Source: Pseudomonas cremoris
Lineage (GTDB): Bacteria; Pseudomonadota; Gammaproteobacteria; Pseudomonadales; Pseudomonadaceae
Assembly: GCF_014230465.1 (NCBI RefSeq)
Contig: NZ_JAAXCY010000011.1
Coordinates: 124,001-188,000, forward strand
Direction of reading: 5' to 3'
Length of the DNA stretch: 64,000 nt
The notes under the pieces are model-generated. The model was not told the origin of the DNA and did not search any database. It saw nothing but the letters and a program-made list of their open reading frames with translations. Shown here piece by piece: positions 1 through 10,763 of this stretch. How positions within the stretch are numbered: the stretch's first letter is position 1; each line of letters starts with the position of its first letter. Position numbers and translations under genes: made by a program.

Positions 1-687
1 GCTGAGGTAGGCCTGGACTTCACCGTCCTTCCATTGGCTTGCGCGAATGCGGGTACGCAGGCTGACAGCCAAAGGCTGGCCATCAGGCAGGGTCAAGCGT
101 GCGTCCAGCCGTTGGCGCGTCATGCCGGTGTGCAGGCTCAAGCCTACATACGTCAGCGTCATCGGGGCCTGGTCGAATGGCTGCAGGGTAACCTGGCTGT
201 CGAGCAGCGATACGCGCTTGACCATCTGCATACGCGTGAGCAACTGCTCCGGGTCCAGCGGCTGGTCGTCCTGTACAGGCACCCCTTGCAGCGCCCAGTG
301 GCCGTCCTTGTCTTCCTTCACGCTGAGTTGCAGGCCGCTGACTTCCAAATGGGCAATGCGCACTTCGCGCGCCATCAGACTGGCCCAGATGTCCGGTACT
401 ACTTCGACCTGGTCCAGGCGCAGTGCGCTGTTGCCCTCACCGACCATCACGTCGTGGGCCAGCAATATGGGGGCGAAACCACTCCAACGACCTTCAAGGC
501 TGCCGATGTGCAGGGGCATATCCACTGCGGCCTGGGCCTTGGCTTCAATTTCAGCGCGGTATTCCGCCACCAGCGGCGTCAATTCCCGCCCCAGGCTTAC
601 ATACAACGCAGCAAACACCAGCAACAAGGCACAGAGGCCCAGGCCCCAGCGGGTCAAAGCGGCAAAAAAGCGTGTCAGACGCTCCAT
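1..687 (-). CDS. yhdP: YhdP-family envelope protein, 5' part only
   Basis: The first 229 codons of a protein that runs off the left edge of the window. It begins MERLTRFFAALTRWG, followed by one hydrophobic segment (about residues 8-30) and then a soluble AsmA-like periplasmic region (LHIGSLEGRWSG, LRLDQVEVVPDIW). Family members are about 1270 residues, so roughly four fifths of the gene is missing. YhdP is an AsmA-like bridge protein linked to phospholipid transport to the outer membrane; that is family knowledge. It lies directly downstream of rng on the same strand with a 75-bp gap, an arrangement conserved in Pseudomonas. Confidence 0.85.
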   Translation of the reverse strand, partial: MERLTRFFAALTRWGLGLCALLLVFAALYVSLGRELTPLVAEYRAEIEAKAQAAVDMPLHIGSLEGRWSGFAPILLAHDVMVGEGNSALRLDQVEVVPDIWASLMAREVRIAHLEVSGLQLSVKEDKDGHWALQGVPVQDDQPLDPEQLLTRMQMVKRVSLLDSQVTLQPFDQAPMTLTYVGLSLHTGMTRQRLDARLTLPDGQPLAVSLRTRIRASQWKDGEVQAYLS

Positions 688-762
688 GTCAGGCGACCCT
701 CAAAGCAGTAGTCGGACAGCAGATCAACGCCTGCCGGTCTCGTAAATAAGAGCGAATGGGGA

Positions 763-2220
763 TCAGAGCAGCACCACGTCGTATTGTTCCTGGGAATACA
801 TGGTTTCGACCTGGAAGCGAATCGTGCGGCCGATAAACCCCTCCAGTTCAGCGACGTTACCGGACTCTTCGTCCAGCAGGCGATCGACCACTTTTTGGTT
901 GGCAAGCACTCTATAACCTTCAGCCTGGTAAGCCCGCGCCTCCCGCAGAATTTCCCGGAAAATCTCGTAGCAAACCGTTTCCGGGGTCTTCAACTTGCCA
1001 CGTCCCTGGCAACTGCTGCACGGTTCACACAGCACCTGCTCAAGACTTTCGCGCGTGCGTTTGCGCGTCATCTGCACCAAGCCCAATTCGGTGATGCCGA
1101 TGATATTGGTCTTGGCGTGATCACGCTCCAGCTGTTTTTCGAGGGTGCGCAGCACTTGGCGTTGGTGCTCTTCATCTTCCATGTCGATGAAGTCGATGAT
1201 GATGATGCCGCCCAGGTTGCGCAGGCGCAGTTGGCGGGCAATCGCAGTGGCCGCTTCGAGGTTGGTCTTGAAGATCGTTTCTTCGAGGTTGCGATGCCCT
1301 ACGAAAGCGCCGGTGTTGACGTCGATGGTGGTCATGGCTTCCGCCGGGTCCACCACAAGATAGCCACCGGACTTGAGCGGCACTTTGCGCTCAAGGGCCT
1401 TCTGGATCTCATCTTCGACGCCATACAGGTCAAAGATAGGCCGTTCGCCGGGATAGTGTTCCAGTCGATCAGCAATTTCCGGCATCAGCTCGGCCACGAA
1501 TTGCGTGGTGCGCTGGAAGGTTTCCCGCGAGTCGATGCGAATCTTCTCAATCTTCGGGCTGACGAGGTCGCGCAAGGTGCGCAGGGCCAGGCCCAAGTCT
1601 TCATAGATCACGCTCGGCGCGCCAATCGTCTTGATCTGCGCGCCGATCTGGTCCCACAGGCGCCGCAGGTAGCGGATGTCCATAAGGATTTCGTCAGCGC
1701 CGGCCCCCTCGGCGGCGGTACGCAGGATAAACCCGCCCGCTTCCTTGATGCCTTCGGCAGCCACGCAGTCGCTGACGACTTTTTTCAGGCGTTCGCGCTC
1801 GGCTTCATCTTCGATTTTCAGGGAAATCCCGACATGAGCAGTGCGCGGCATGTAGACCAGATAGCGCGAGGGAATCGACAACTGAGTGGTCAGGCGTGCG
1901 CCCTTGGAGCCGATGGGGTCCTTGGTAACTTGCACCACCAGGCTCTGCCCTTCATGCACCAGGGCGCTGATGCTTTCCACCGCCGGACCTTCGCGCAGGG
2001 AAATTTCCGAAGCATGGATAAACGCAGCACGGTCCAACCCGATATCGACGAAGGCTGCCTGCATCCCCGGCAATACGCGCACCACCTTGCCCTTGTAGAT
2101 ATTGCCGACGATCCCGCGCTTCTGGGTGCGCTCGACGTGCACTTCTTGCAGAACACCGTTCTCTACCACCGCCACGCGCGATTCCATCGGCGTGATATTG
2201 ATCAGAATCTCTTCACTCAT
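763..2220 (-). CDS. rng: Ribonuclease G
   Basis: Endoribonuclease of the RNase E/G family (485 residues), acting in 16S rRNA 5' maturation and mRNA decay in the cytoplasm. An S1-like RNA-binding domain covers about residues 35-120. The catalytic domain carries the metal-binding aspartates in TTIDVNTGAFVG and IIIDFIDMEDEE. The Zn-link cysteines sit in CEPCSSCQGRG near the C-terminus. There is no long disordered degradosome tail, so this is RNase G and not RNase E. The start is the ATG at 2220 (MSEEILINITPMESRVAV); an upstream in-frame TTG adds 13 unconserved residues. It is followed by yhdP and preceded by maf, probably co-transcribed with mreBCD. Confidence 0.96.
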   Translation of the reverse strand: MSEEILINITPMESRVAVVENGVLQEVHVERTQKRGIVGNIYKGKVVRVLPGMQAAFVDIGLDRAAFIHASEISLREGPAVESISALVHEGQSLVVQVTKDPIGSKGARLTTQLSIPSRYLVYMPRTAHVGISLKIEDEAERERLKKVVSDCVAAEGIKEAGGFILRTAAEGAGADEILMDIRYLRRLWDQIGAQIKTIGAPSVIYEDLGLALRTLRDLVSPKIEKIRIDSRETFQRTTQFVAELMPEIADRLEHYPGERPIFDLYGVEDEIQKALERKVPLKSGGYLVVDPAEAMTTIDVNTGAFVGHRNLEETIFKTNLEAATAIARQLRLRNLGGIIIIDFIDMEDEEHQRQVLRTLEKQLERDHAKTNIIGITELGLVQMTRKRTRESLEQVLCEPCSSCQGRGKLKTPETVCYEIFREILREARAYQAEGYRVLANQKVVDRLLDEESGNVAELEGFIGRTIRFQVETMYSQEQYDVVLL

Positions 2221-2290
2221 GGCTGGGTCTCGTTCAGGCGTTTTCACAATAGTGACCAATCGCTTAAGGCTGGGCGCGCAAGTCAGGCGT

Positions 2291-2887
2291 TCAGCGCGCG
2301 GTAAGGTTTTGCCAACAGGGTATGCCGAATTGGCCCAGCAGTTCTGCGGTTTCGCACACCGGCAGGCCTACCACGGCGGAATAGCTGCCATTGAGACCGG
2401 CGACAAATACCGAACCCAACCCCTGGATAGCATAGCCGCCCGCCTTGTCCTGAGGCTCACCACTGTGCCAGTAGGTGGTCGCTTCCTCGATAGAAATCCC
2501 GCGAAAAAGCACACGACTGCTTACACATCGAGTTACGCAACGCTGCCCGTCTGTAAGCGCAACAGCAGTGAGCACTTCATGTTCACGCCCCGCCAATGCC
2601 ATCAGCATCGCCAGAGCATCGGCCTGGTCAACGGGTTTTCCGAGGATATTGCCATCGACAATCACGGCCGTATCGGCACCCAGTACACACATGCCGGTGG
2701 TGTTTTCGAGCGCAGCAAAACCCGCCGTTGCCTTGCCACGGGCAAGACGCTCGACGTACGAAACGGCGGATTCATTTGTAAGAGGAGTTTCATCAATAGC
2801 GGCGCTGACCACGGTGAAGGGCACACCGATCTGGGTCAGCAGTTCACGCCGCCTCGGGGAGCCCGAGGCCAGATAAAGCGAATTCAT
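2291..2887 (-). CDS. maf: Maf-family nucleoside triphosphate pyrophosphatase (YhdE type)
   Basis: A 198-residue Maf protein, which hydrolyses non-canonical or excess nucleoside triphosphates to monophosphates. The YhdE branch prefers dTTP and UTP. Motifs are [11 protein letters not shown] near the N-terminus, [15 protein letters not shown] (with the catalytic aspartate) and GGYAIQGLG. The ATG at 2887 was chosen because the family begins at this point ([14 protein letters not shown]); the upstream extension [12 protein letters not shown] is not conserved. Position between mreD and rng matches E. coli yhdE, which supports the YhdE branch over YceF. Confidence 0.93.
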   Translation of the reverse strand: MNSLYLASGSPRRRELLTQIGVPFTVVSAAIDETPLTNESAVSYVERLARGKATAGFAALENTTGMCVLGADTAVIVDGNILGKPVDQADALAMLMALAGREHEVLTAVALTDGQRCVTRCVSSRVLFRGISIEEATTYWHSGEPQDKAGGYAIQGLGSVFVAGLNGSYSAVVGLPVCETAELLGQFGIPCWQNLTAR

Positions 2888-2938
2888 TGCAGACTCTCCC
2901 TGAGGGGCTCGATAACCAGGCAGAGCCTCGCAATCCAT

Positions 2939-3427
2939 TCAATTGATTTTATAGCGACGACGTAACCCACGTAGACCGAAGCTGATCCAAGGCCACAGCA
3001 GCGCACTGACCAGGGCCGGCAGAACCAACGCCAGGGTCGGCTGGCGGTTGCCGGTCAAAGCACTGAGCCACAGTTGAACCAGCTGCGCCAGGCCGAAGAT
3101 CACCAGGATCACCAGGCACTGCTGCCACATCGGGAACATGCGTAAACGCTGCTGCAATGACAGCACCAGGAAGGTGATCAGCGTCAGAATCAACGCGTTC
3201 TGCCCCAGCAAGGTGCCATACAGCACATCTTCCGCCAAGCCCAGGAACATCGCCGTGACCATGCCGACTTTGTGCGGCAGGTTCAGTGACCAGAACGCCA
3301 GCAGCAGCGCCAGCCAGAGCGGGCGCAGGATTTCCATGAATTGCGGCAATGGCGAAACGCTGAGTAACAAGCCGATGGCAAAAGTCAGCCAGACGATCCA
3401 GCCATTGCGCGAATGAGTACCGGCCAT
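2939..3427 (-). CDS. mreD: Rod shape-determining protein MreD
   Basis: A small polytopic inner-membrane protein (162 residues, about five or six hydrophobic segments) of the elongasome that directs lateral cell-wall synthesis. Recognisable stretches are FWSLNLPHKVG and LAEDVLYGTLLGQNAL, the latter the best conserved part of MreD. It starts one base before mreC ends (TAATG-type overlap at 3427), so mreC and mreD are translationally coupled. Confidence 0.95.
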   Translation of the reverse strand: MAGTHSRNGWIVWLTFAIGLLLSVSPLPQFMEILRPLWLALLLAFWSLNLPHKVGMVTAMFLGLAEDVLYGTLLGQNALILTLITFLVLSLQQRLRMFPMWQQCLVILVIFGLAQLVQLWLSALTGNRQPTLALVLPALVSALLWPWISFGLRGLRRRYKIN

Positions 3428-4527
3428 TATTCCTCCCTCTGCCGTGTAGTGGCCGGGGCGGCCGCCGGAGGCTTGGCAGCAGGCGTCGCGACCGGTGGCT
3501 TGGTTGCAGCCGGTTTTGCAGCACGCGCACTGTGGGCCGCAGGCTTGACCGGTGTTGCGACGGGTGCCGCAGCAGCAGGCGCAGGCGCGGGTGGCCCGAC
3601 GAATGCCGGCTTTGGCACCGTTGCAGGCACGATCGGCGCAATCCCGTTTTGCTTGTCTTCCGCTTCCTGCGCCTGTGCGGCGTCATTGGCGCGCTCTTCG
3701 GGAGTGCGGTTGTCGCTGAACACCAGCAGCAGGTAGCGGCTGCGGTTCAGGGCGGCAGTCGGCACCGCACGCACAATGGCGAACGGCTGGCCGGAGTCAT
3801 GGATCACTTCCTTGACCGTCGCCACCGGGTAACCTGCCGGGAAACGCTGGCCGAGGCCGGAGCTGACCAACAGGTCGCCTTCCTTGATGTCGGCAGTGTC
3901 GGCGACGTGACGCAACTCCAGGCGCTCGGGGTTACCGGTACCGCTGGCAATCGCCCGCAAGCCGTTGCGGTTCACCTGCACTGGAATGCTATGGGTGGTG
4001 TCCGTCAGCAGTAATACCCGCGAGGTGTAGGGCATCAACTCGACCACCTGCCCCATCAGGCCACGGGCATCGAGCACCGGCTGACCCAGCACCACGCCGT
4101 CGCGCTCACCCTTGTTGATGATGATGCGATGGGTGAAGGGGTTGGGGTCCATGCCGATCAACTCGGCCACTTCGACCTTTTCGTTGACCAATGCGGAAGA
4201 ATTGAGCAACTCACGCAACCGAACGTTCTGCTCGGTGAGGGCCGCCAGCTTTTGCATGCGCCCCTGCAGCAGCAGGTTTTCAGTCTTGAGTTTTTCGTTC
4301 TCGGCGACCAGCTCGGTGCGGCTGCCAAATTGGCTGGCCACGCCCTGGTAGAGACGTTGCGGCAGGTCGGTGATCCAGTATGTCTGCATCAGCACCAGCG
4401 ACATCTGGCTGCGCACGGGCTTGAGCAGTGCAAAGCGGGCATCGACCACCATCAGCGCGACCGAAAGCACGACCAGCACCAACAGGCGCACGCCCAATGA
4501 GGGGCCTTTGGCGAAAAGCGGTTTAAT
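3427..4527 (-). CDS. mreC: Rod shape-determining protein MreC, probable ATT start
   Basis: Periplasmic scaffold of the elongasome with one N-terminal membrane anchor (LGVRLLVLVVLSVALMV), a coiled coil (about residues 70-115) and the MreC beta-barrel core (GMDPNPFTHRIIINKGERDGV, VSSGLGQRFPAGYPVA). About 70 Pro/Ala/Lys-rich residues follow at the C-terminus. No ATG lies near the 5' end. The nearest usual start, TTG at 4497, would remove the conserved leader IKPLFAKGPSL, which matches the E. coli MreC N-terminus MKPIFSRGPSL. An ATT at 4525-4527 sits 6 nt after an AGGAG (4534-4538), so initiation at ATT is the best reading (366 residues). This start is an inference. Confidence 0.9.
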   Translation of the reverse strand: MKPLFAKGPSLGVRLLVLVVLSVALMVVDARFALLKPVRSQMSLVLMQTYWITDLPQRLYQGVASQFGSRTELVAENEKLKTENLLLQGRMQKLAALTEQNVRLRELLNSSALVNEKVEVAELIGMDPNPFTHRIIINKGERDGVVLGQPVLDARGLMGQVVELMPYTSRVLLLTDTTHSIPVQVNRNGLRAIASGTGNPERLELRHVADTADIKEGDLLVSSGLGQRFPAGYPVATVKEVIHDSGQPFAIVRAVPTAALNRSRYLLLVFSDNRTPEERANDAAQAQEAEDKQNGIAPIVPATVPKPAFVGPPAPAPAAAAPVATPVKPAAHSARAAKPAATKPPVATPAAKPPAAAPATTRQREE

Positions 4528-4606
4528 AAGCCGCTCCTCCCAGGCAAATGTTTTCTTTATTCATACGGCATCTAACCGGCCTGGATGCAGATTGAAGAAG
4601 ATAAAC

Positions 4607-4642
4607 GCCAACAGGCAGCACTGCAAAGTGCTGCCTGTTGGC
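4607..4642 (-). terminator. 16-bp perfect hairpin between mreB and mreC
   Basis: GCCAACAGGCAGCACT and its exact reverse complement flank a GCAA loop, 24 nt after the mreB stop. On the transcribed (minus) strand the hairpin is followed by GTTTAT, a weak U tract, so it may terminate only part of the transcripts or protect the mreB 3' end. See findings. Confidence 0.75.
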
Positions 4643-4666
4643 CAAGCATGAACCGTTCAACCAGGC

Positions 4667-5716
<1,050 letters not shown>

Positions 5717-5914
5717 CTAGGCAACGCGTGGGTAAAAAAGTGCGGCAAACTCTAACAACGACAGGGATTTTGGGCAAGGCGCCAATGTGCTAAATTGGCC
5801 GACTTTCTGTGCACCAACCCCCACAATCGCGGCCATATGACCGTAGAAATGCGGTAGTGTTCCGACAATCTAACACACGGACGCCCTCCGTTCTGTTTTC
5901 CACTGGAGAATCCC

Positions 5915-6202
5915 ATGGCGCTTGAACGCTCCGACGTGGAAAAAATCGCGCATCTGGCCTCGCTTGGCCTGAATGAAGCCGATCTTCCACAGACCACCGC
6001 AGCCCTGAACAGCATTCTCGGGCTGGTTGACCAAATGCAGGCCGTGAATACCGACGGCATCGAGCCCCTGGCGCACCCGCTGGAAGCCAGCCAGCGCCTG
6101 CGTGCAGACGTCGTGACCGAACGCAATAATCGCGAGGCCTACCAGTCCATCGCGCCAGCGGTCGAAAACGGCCTGTACCTGGTTCCGAAAGTCATCGACT
6201 AA
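5915..6202 (+). CDS. gatC: Asp/Glu-tRNA amidotransferase subunit C
   Basis: A 95-residue linker subunit that wraps around GatA and stabilises the GatCAB complex. GatCAB converts mischarged Asp-tRNA(Asn) and Glu-tRNA(Gln) to the correct amides. The start [19 protein letters not shown] and the motif [19 protein letters not shown] are characteristic. It follows GGAGAATCCC and is 16 bp from gatA, the first gene of a gatCAB operon. Confidence 0.96.
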   Translation: MALERSDVEKIAHLASLGLNEADLPQTTAALNSILGLVDQMQAVNTDGIEPLAHPLEASQRLRADVVTERNNREAYQSIAPAVENGLYLVPKVID

Positions 6203-6218
6203 AGGGAAAGAGCCTTTC

Positions 6219-7670
6219 ATGCATCACATGACTCTGGCCGAGATCGCCCGCGGTCTCGCCGACAAAAAGTTTTCTTCCGAAGAGCTGACCAAGACCCTGC
6301 TTGCGCGCATCGCCGAGCACGATCCAAAGGTCAACAGCTTCATCAGCCTCACCGAAGAGCTGGCCCTGAGCCAGGCCAAGGCCGCCGACGTGCGTCGCGC
6401 CAACGGTGAAAATGGCGCGTTGCTGGGTGCTCCAATCGCCCACAAGGACTTGTTCTGCACCCAGGGCATTCGCACCAGTTGCGGCTCCAAGATGCTCGAC
6501 AACTTCAAGGCGCCCTACGACGCCACCGTGGTGTCCAAGCTGGCTGCAGCCGGGGCCGTGACCCTGGGCAAGACCAACATGGACGAATTCGCCATGGGTT
6601 CGGCCAACGAGTCGAGCTACTACGGCGCGGTGAAAAACCCGTGGAACCTGGAACACGTGCCAGGCGGTTCGTCTGGTGGTTCGGCCGCCGCCGTTGCGGC
6701 GCGCTTCCTGCCGGCGGCCACGGCCACCGACACCGGCGGTTCCATCCGCCAGCCAGCCGCCTTCACTAACCTCACCGGTTTGAAGCCGACCTACGGTCGC
6801 GTTTCCCGCTGGGGCATGATCGCCTATGCGTCCAGCCTCGATCAGGGCGGCCCTTTGGCACGCACCGCCGAAGACTGCGCAATTTTGTTACAAGGTATGG
6901 CCGGGTTCGATAAACAGGACTCCACCAGCATCGATGAGCCGGTGCCGGACTACAGCGCCAGCCTCAACACCTCGATCAAAGGCCTGCGCATCGGTGTGCC
7001 GAAGGAATACTTCAGCGCCGGTCTCGACCCACGCATCGCCCAGCTTGTGCACAACAGCGTCAAGGAGCTGGAAAAGCTCGGCGCCGTGATCAAGGAAGTC
7101 AGCCTGCCGAACAACGGGCACGCCATTCCTGCGTACTACGTGATCGCACCGGCAGAGGCCTCTTCGAACCTGTCGCGTTTCGACGGCGTGCGTTTCGGCT
7201 ACCGCTGCGAAAACCCGAAAGACCTTACCGACCTGTACAAACGCTCCCGTGGCGAAGGCTTCGGCGCCGAAGTACAACGCCGCATCATGGTCGGTGCCTA
7301 CGCCCTGTCGGCCGGCTACTACGACGCGTACTACCTCAAGGCGCAAAAAATCCGTCGCCTGGTCAAGAACGACTTCATGGCAGCCTTTGAAGAAGTCGAC
7401 GTGATCCTCGGCCCAACCACGCCGAACCCGGCCTGGAAGCTCGGCGCCAAGAATGGCGACCCGGTGGCTGCGTACCTCGAAGACCTGTACACCATCACCG
7501 CCAACCTCGCGGGCTTGCCGGGCTTGTCCATGCCAGCGGGTTTCGTCGACGGCCTGCCGGTCGGCGTGCAACTGCTCGCCCCGTATTTCCAGGAAGGCCG
7601 CCTGCTCAATGTGGCGCACCAGTACCAGTTGCACACCGACTGGCACACTCGCACCCCTACCGGCTTCTGA
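6219..7670 (+). CDS. gatA: Asp/Glu-tRNA amidotransferase subunit A
   Basis: The amidase subunit (483 residues) that releases ammonia from glutamine and channels it to GatB. The Ser-cisSer-Lys triad of the amidase-signature family is present: Lys in PIAHKDLF (about residue 76), the glycine/serine loop [11 protein letters not shown] (about 150) and the nucleophile in [12 protein letters not shown] (about 175). A second in-frame ATG lies 9 nt inside ([10 protein letters not shown]), so the true start may be 6228. Confidence 0.97.
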   Translation: MHHMTLAEIARGLADKKFSSEELTKTLLARIAEHDPKVNSFISLTEELALSQAKAADVRRANGENGALLGAPIAHKDLFCTQGIRTSCGSKMLDNFKAPYDATVVSKLAAAGAVTLGKTNMDEFAMGSANESSYYGAVKNPWNLEHVPGGSSGGSAAAVAARFLPAATATDTGGSIRQPAAFTNLTGLKPTYGRVSRWGMIAYASSLDQGGPLARTAEDCAILLQGMAGFDKQDSTSIDEPVPDYSASLNTSIKGLRIGVPKEYFSAGLDPRIAQLVHNSVKELEKLGAVIKEVSLPNNGHAIPAYYVIAPAEASSNLSRFDGVRFGYRCENPKDLTDLYKRSRGEGFGAEVQRRIMVGAYALSAGYYDAYYLKAQKIRRLVKNDFMAAFEEVDVILGPTTPNPAWKLGAKNGDPVAAYLEDLYTITANLAGLPGLSMPAGFVDGLPVGVQLLAPYFQEGRLLNVAHQYQLHTDWHTRTPTGF

Positions 7671-7680
7671 GGAGAACACT

Positions 7681-9126
7681 ATGCAATGGGAAGTTGTGAT
7701 CGGGCTGGAGATTCATACCCAGCTCGCCACCCAATCGAAGATTTTCTCCGGTAGTGCCACCACGTTCGGTTCCGAGCCGAACACCCAGGCCAGCCTGGTA
7801 GACCTGGGCATGCCCGGCGTTCTGCCCGTGCTGAACCAGGAAGCGGTGCGCATGGCGGTGATGTTTGGCCTGGCGATTGACGCCGAGATCGGCCAGCACA
7901 ACGTGTTCGCGCGCAAGAACTACTTCTACCCGGACCTGCCCAAGGGCTACCAGATCAGCCAGATGGAACTGCCAATTGTCGGCAAGGGCCACCTGGATAT
8001 CCCGCTGGAAGACGGTACCATCAAGCGTGTCGGCGTCACCCGCGCCCACCTGGAAGAAGACGCCGGCAAGAGCCTGCACGAAGAATTCCCGGGCGCGACC
8101 GGTATCGACCTGAACCGCGCCGGTACGCCGCTGCTGGAGATCGTCTCCGAGCCTGACATGCGCAGCGCCAAGGAAGCCGTGGCGTACGTCAAGACCATCC
8201 ACGCGCTGGTGCGCTACCTGGGCATCTGCGACGGCAACATGGCCGAAGGCTCGCTGCGTTGCGACTGCAACGTGTCGATCCGCCCAAAGGGCCAGGCCGA
8301 GTACGGCACGCGCTGCGAGATCAAGAACGTCAACTCGTTCCGCTTCATCGAGAAGGCGATCAACAGCGAAGTCCGTCGCCAGATCGAGCTGATCGAAGAC
8401 GGCGGCAAGGTCATCCAGCAGACCCGCCTGTACGATCCGAACAAAGACGAAACCCGCGCCATGCGCAGCAAAGAGGAAGCCAACGACTACCGTTACTTCC
8501 CCGACCCGGACCTGTTGCCGGTGGTCATCGAGGACTCGTTCCTCAATGACGTGCGCGCCACCCTGCCGGAATTGCCGCAGCAAAAACGCGAGCGCTTCCA
8601 GGAGCAGTTCGGCCTGTCGGTCTACGATGCCAGCGTCTTGGCTTCCAGCCGTGAGCAAGCCAACTACTTCGAAAAAGTCGTGAGCATTGCCGGTGACGCC
8701 AAGCTGGCGGCCAACTGGGTGATGGTTGAGCTGGGCAGCCTGTTGAACAAACAGGGCCTGGAAATCGACGAAGCCCCGGTTACCGCCGAGCAGTTGGGCG
8801 GCATGCTGCTGCGCATCAAGGACAACACCATCTCCGGCAAAATTGCCAAGACTGTGTTTGAGGCGATGGCTGCAGGCGAAGGCAGTGCCGACGAAATCAT
8901 CGAGAAGCGCGGCCTCAAGCAAGTCACCGACAGCGGCGCGATTTCGGCGGTTCTGGATGAAATGCTTGCGGCCAATGCCGAGCAGGTCGAGCAATACCGC
9001 GCGGCAGACGAGGCCAAGCGCGGCAAGATGTTCGGCTTCTTTGTGGGCCAGGCGATGAAAGCCTCCAAAGGCAAGGCCAACCCGCAACAGGTGAACGAAT
9101 TGCTGAAAAGCAAGCTCGAAGGCTGA
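7681..9126 (+). CDS. gatB: Asp/Glu-tRNA amidotransferase subunit B
   Basis: The tRNA-binding and kinase subunit (481 residues), which phosphorylates the mischarged carboxylate and transfers ammonia. [15 protein letters not shown] is the conserved N-terminus. [16 protein letters not shown] and [13 protein letters not shown] belong to the catalytic domain, and the last 150 residues form the helical YqeY-like tRNA-binding tail. The start at 7681 follows GAGGAGAACACT. The open frame extends upstream into gatA, but only this ATG fits the family. Confidence 0.97.
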   Translation: MQWEVVIGLEIHTQLATQSKIFSGSATTFGSEPNTQASLVDLGMPGVLPVLNQEAVRMAVMFGLAIDAEIGQHNVFARKNYFYPDLPKGYQISQMELPIVGKGHLDIPLEDGTIKRVGVTRAHLEEDAGKSLHEEFPGATGIDLNRAGTPLLEIVSEPDMRSAKEAVAYVKTIHALVRYLGICDGNMAEGSLRCDCNVSIRPKGQAEYGTRCEIKNVNSFRFIEKAINSEVRRQIELIEDGGKVIQQTRLYDPNKDETRAMRSKEEANDYRYFPDPDLLPVVIEDSFLNDVRATLPELPQQKRERFQEQFGLSVYDASVLASSREQANYFEKVVSIAGDAKLAANWVMVELGSLLNKQGLEIDEAPVTAEQLGGMLLRIKDNTISGKIAKTVFEAMAAGEGSADEIIEKRGLKQVTDSGAISAVLDEMLAANAEQVEQYRAADEAKRGKMFGFFVGQAMKASKGKANPQQVNELLKSKLEG

Positions 9127-9173
9127 CAGCGATGAATGGTCCGGGTGAGATTTCATGCTCGACTCGGACCCCC

Positions 9174-9262
9174 TGTGGGAGCGGGCTTGCTCGCGAATGC
9201 GGTGGACCAGTAAATACATATTTAGCTGACACACCGCATTCGCGAGCAAGCCCGCTCCCACA
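9174..9262. repeat. REPIN (paired REP), TGTGGGA ends outward
   Basis: Two inverted REP copies (TGTGGGAGCGGGCTTGCTCG and its complement) flank a 40-nt loop between gatB and the RlpA-like gene. It is one of eight elements of this type in the window. Confidence 0.9.
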
Positions 9263-9286
9263 TTTGTATTTGGGGCAGCTCAGAAA

Positions 9287-9658
9287 ATGAAGCGTCTACT
9301 TGGCCTCCTGGCCCTGTTCTCCCTGTTGGCCGGATGCGCCAGCGGCCTCATCAACCCCAACGGCTACGACGAAACCGGCACCGCCACCTATTACGGCGCC
9401 AAGCACCATGGCAACAAGACCGCCAGCGGTGAACCTTTCAACCAGAACGCCCTGACCGCCGCCCACCGGCAATTGCCGTTCGGCACCCAGGTCAAGGTCA
9501 CCAATCTCGACAACGACAAATCCGTGGTTGTGCGCATCAATGATCGCGGCCCGCATACCCGAGGGCGCTTGATTGACTTGTCACGCAAGGCTGCCGAGCA
9601 GTTGGGCATGATCAGCAGCGGCACGGCGCGCGTGCGCGTGCAAGCCTTGGGCAACTAA
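9287..9658 (+). CDS. RlpA-like double-psi beta-barrel lipoprotein
   Basis: A 123-residue lipoprotein: signal peptide with lipobox LLAGC (Cys17), then a single RlpA-like DPBB domain ([39 protein letters not shown]). RlpA proteins are lytic transglycosylases that cleave stripped glycan strands at the septum. This one lacks the C-terminal SPOR domain that targets true RlpA to the septum, so it is a short paralogue and not RlpA itself. The DPBB aspartate and histidine region (NDRGPHTRG) is intact, so activity is plausible. Confidence 0.88.
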   Translation: MKRLLGLLALFSLLAGCASGLINPNGYDETGTATYYGAKHHGNKTASGEPFNQNALTAAHRQLPFGTQVKVTNLDNDKSVVVRINDRGPHTRGRLIDLSRKAAEQLGMISSGTARVRVQALGN

Positions 9659-9674
9659 CCATGGAGGACCGGTC

Positions 9675-10763
9675 ATTTTCGGATTAACCGCCCTCTCACC
9701 CTGGAGCCTGCTGGAGTTGGTCAGCGGCCTTGTACTGCTGATCATCGGCGCCGAAATCCTGGTGCGCGCTGCCGTGCGTCTCGCCGCCAGCCTTAAGGTG
9801 CGGCCATTGATCATCGGCTTGACCGTCGTGGCGTTCGGCAGCAGCGCGCCGCAGATGACCGTCAGCCTGCAAGCCACCCTGGCCGGCAATACCGATATTG
9901 CGGTGGGCAGCGTGATTGGCAGCAGTATCTTCAACATCCTGGTGACCCTGGGCCTGTCGGCGCTGATTATTCCGCTACGGGTCTCACGTCAGTTGGTGCG
10001 CCTGGATATCCCGGTGATGATCCTCGCGGGGCTGTTGGTATTTGTGCTGGCGGCGAATGAAGAACTCACGCCCGCCAATGGCCTGGTGCTGCTGATTGCC
10101 CTGCTCGCTTATCTCGGCGTACTGCACTACCAGACTCGCCATTCACGTCGCCCACGCACGCTGGACACGGTAGCCCGCGCTCCGTGGCTAAGCAGTGTGC
10201 TGCTGATGCTGGGCGGGCTGCTGATCCTGGTGCTCGCCGGTCATCTGCTGCTGGGCGCCGCGGTGGATGTGGCTGGGGACCTGGGCCTGTCGGAACGCAT
10301 TATCGGCCTGACACTGATCGGCGTCGGCACCTCACTGCCTTGCCTGGCCACTTCACTGATCGCCGCTCTGCGTGGCGAGCGGGAGATCGCCGTCGGCAAC
10401 GTGATCGGCAGCAACCTGTTCAACCTGCTGGGGGTGCTGGGCTTTACCGCCCTGGTGGCGCCTTCACCGCTGTCGGTGTCGCCCAACGCCCTGGACTTTG
10501 ACCTGCCGGTGATGCTCGCAGCCTTGGTGCTGTGCCTGCCGGTGTTCTACATCGGCTACCGCGTGACCCGCGCCGAGGGCCTGGTCTTTTTGGGGCTGTA
10601 CCTGGCCTATGGGCTGCACGTGATGGCCTTCACCACTGGCATGCCCCTGGCCAACAAGCTTGAACACCTGATGCTGTATTACGTCCTGCCAGTGCTGGTG
10701 GCTTTCCTGTTGTTCAGCACGCTGCAAGCCTGGCGCCGCCAACACAAGAGGGAATCGAAATGA
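9675..10763 (+). CDS. Calcium/sodium:proton antiporter, YrbG/CaCA family
   Basis: Inner-membrane cation exchanger with about ten membrane segments and the two inverted alpha repeats of the CaCA family: GSSAPQMTVSL...GSVIGSSIFN and GVGTSLPCLATSL...GNVIGSNLFN. No ATG lies in frame at the 5' end. A TTG at 9717 is possible, but GGAGG (9663-9667) sits 7 nt before an in-frame ATT at 9675, which adds IFGLTALSPWSLLEL, a plausible start of the first membrane helix. I favour ATT (362 residues). It overlaps the next gene by 4 nt (ATGA), so the two are coupled. Confidence 0.85.
   Translation: MFGLTALSPWSLLELVSGLVLLIIGAEILVRAAVRLAASLKVRPLIIGLTVVAFGSSAPQMTVSLQATLAGNTDIAVGSVIGSSIFNILVTLGLSALIIPLRVSRQLVRLDIPVMILAGLLVFVLAANEELTPANGLVLLIALLAYLGVLHYQTRHSRRPRTLDTVARAPWLSSVLLMLGGLLILVLAGHLLLGAAVDVAGDLGLSERIIGLTLIGVGTSLPCLATSLIAALRGEREIAVGNVIGSNLFNLLGVLGFTALVAPSPLSVSPNALDFDLPVMLAALVLCLPVFYIGYRVTRAEGLVFLGLYLAYGLHVMAFTTGMPLANKLEHLMLYYVLPVLVAFLLFSTLQAWRRQHKRESK

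Noticed and set aside
784..2304. 506-codon open frame antisense to rng
   Set aside because: A GC-rich codon shadow; rng has full family motifs on the other strand, and the frame has no ribosome site or recognisable domain.
7657..9261. 534-codon frame antisense to gatB
   Set aside because: It starts inside a REPIN and mirrors gatB codon bias.
9174..9262. Possible CRISPR-like repeat units
   Set aside because: The repeats are inverted pairs scattered kilobases apart, with no regular spacers and no cas genes; they are REPINs.
9661..9687. Nine-codon frame beginning at the ATG before the CaCA gene
   Set aside because: Too short to support as a gene. Kept only as an alternative explanation of the ribosome site.
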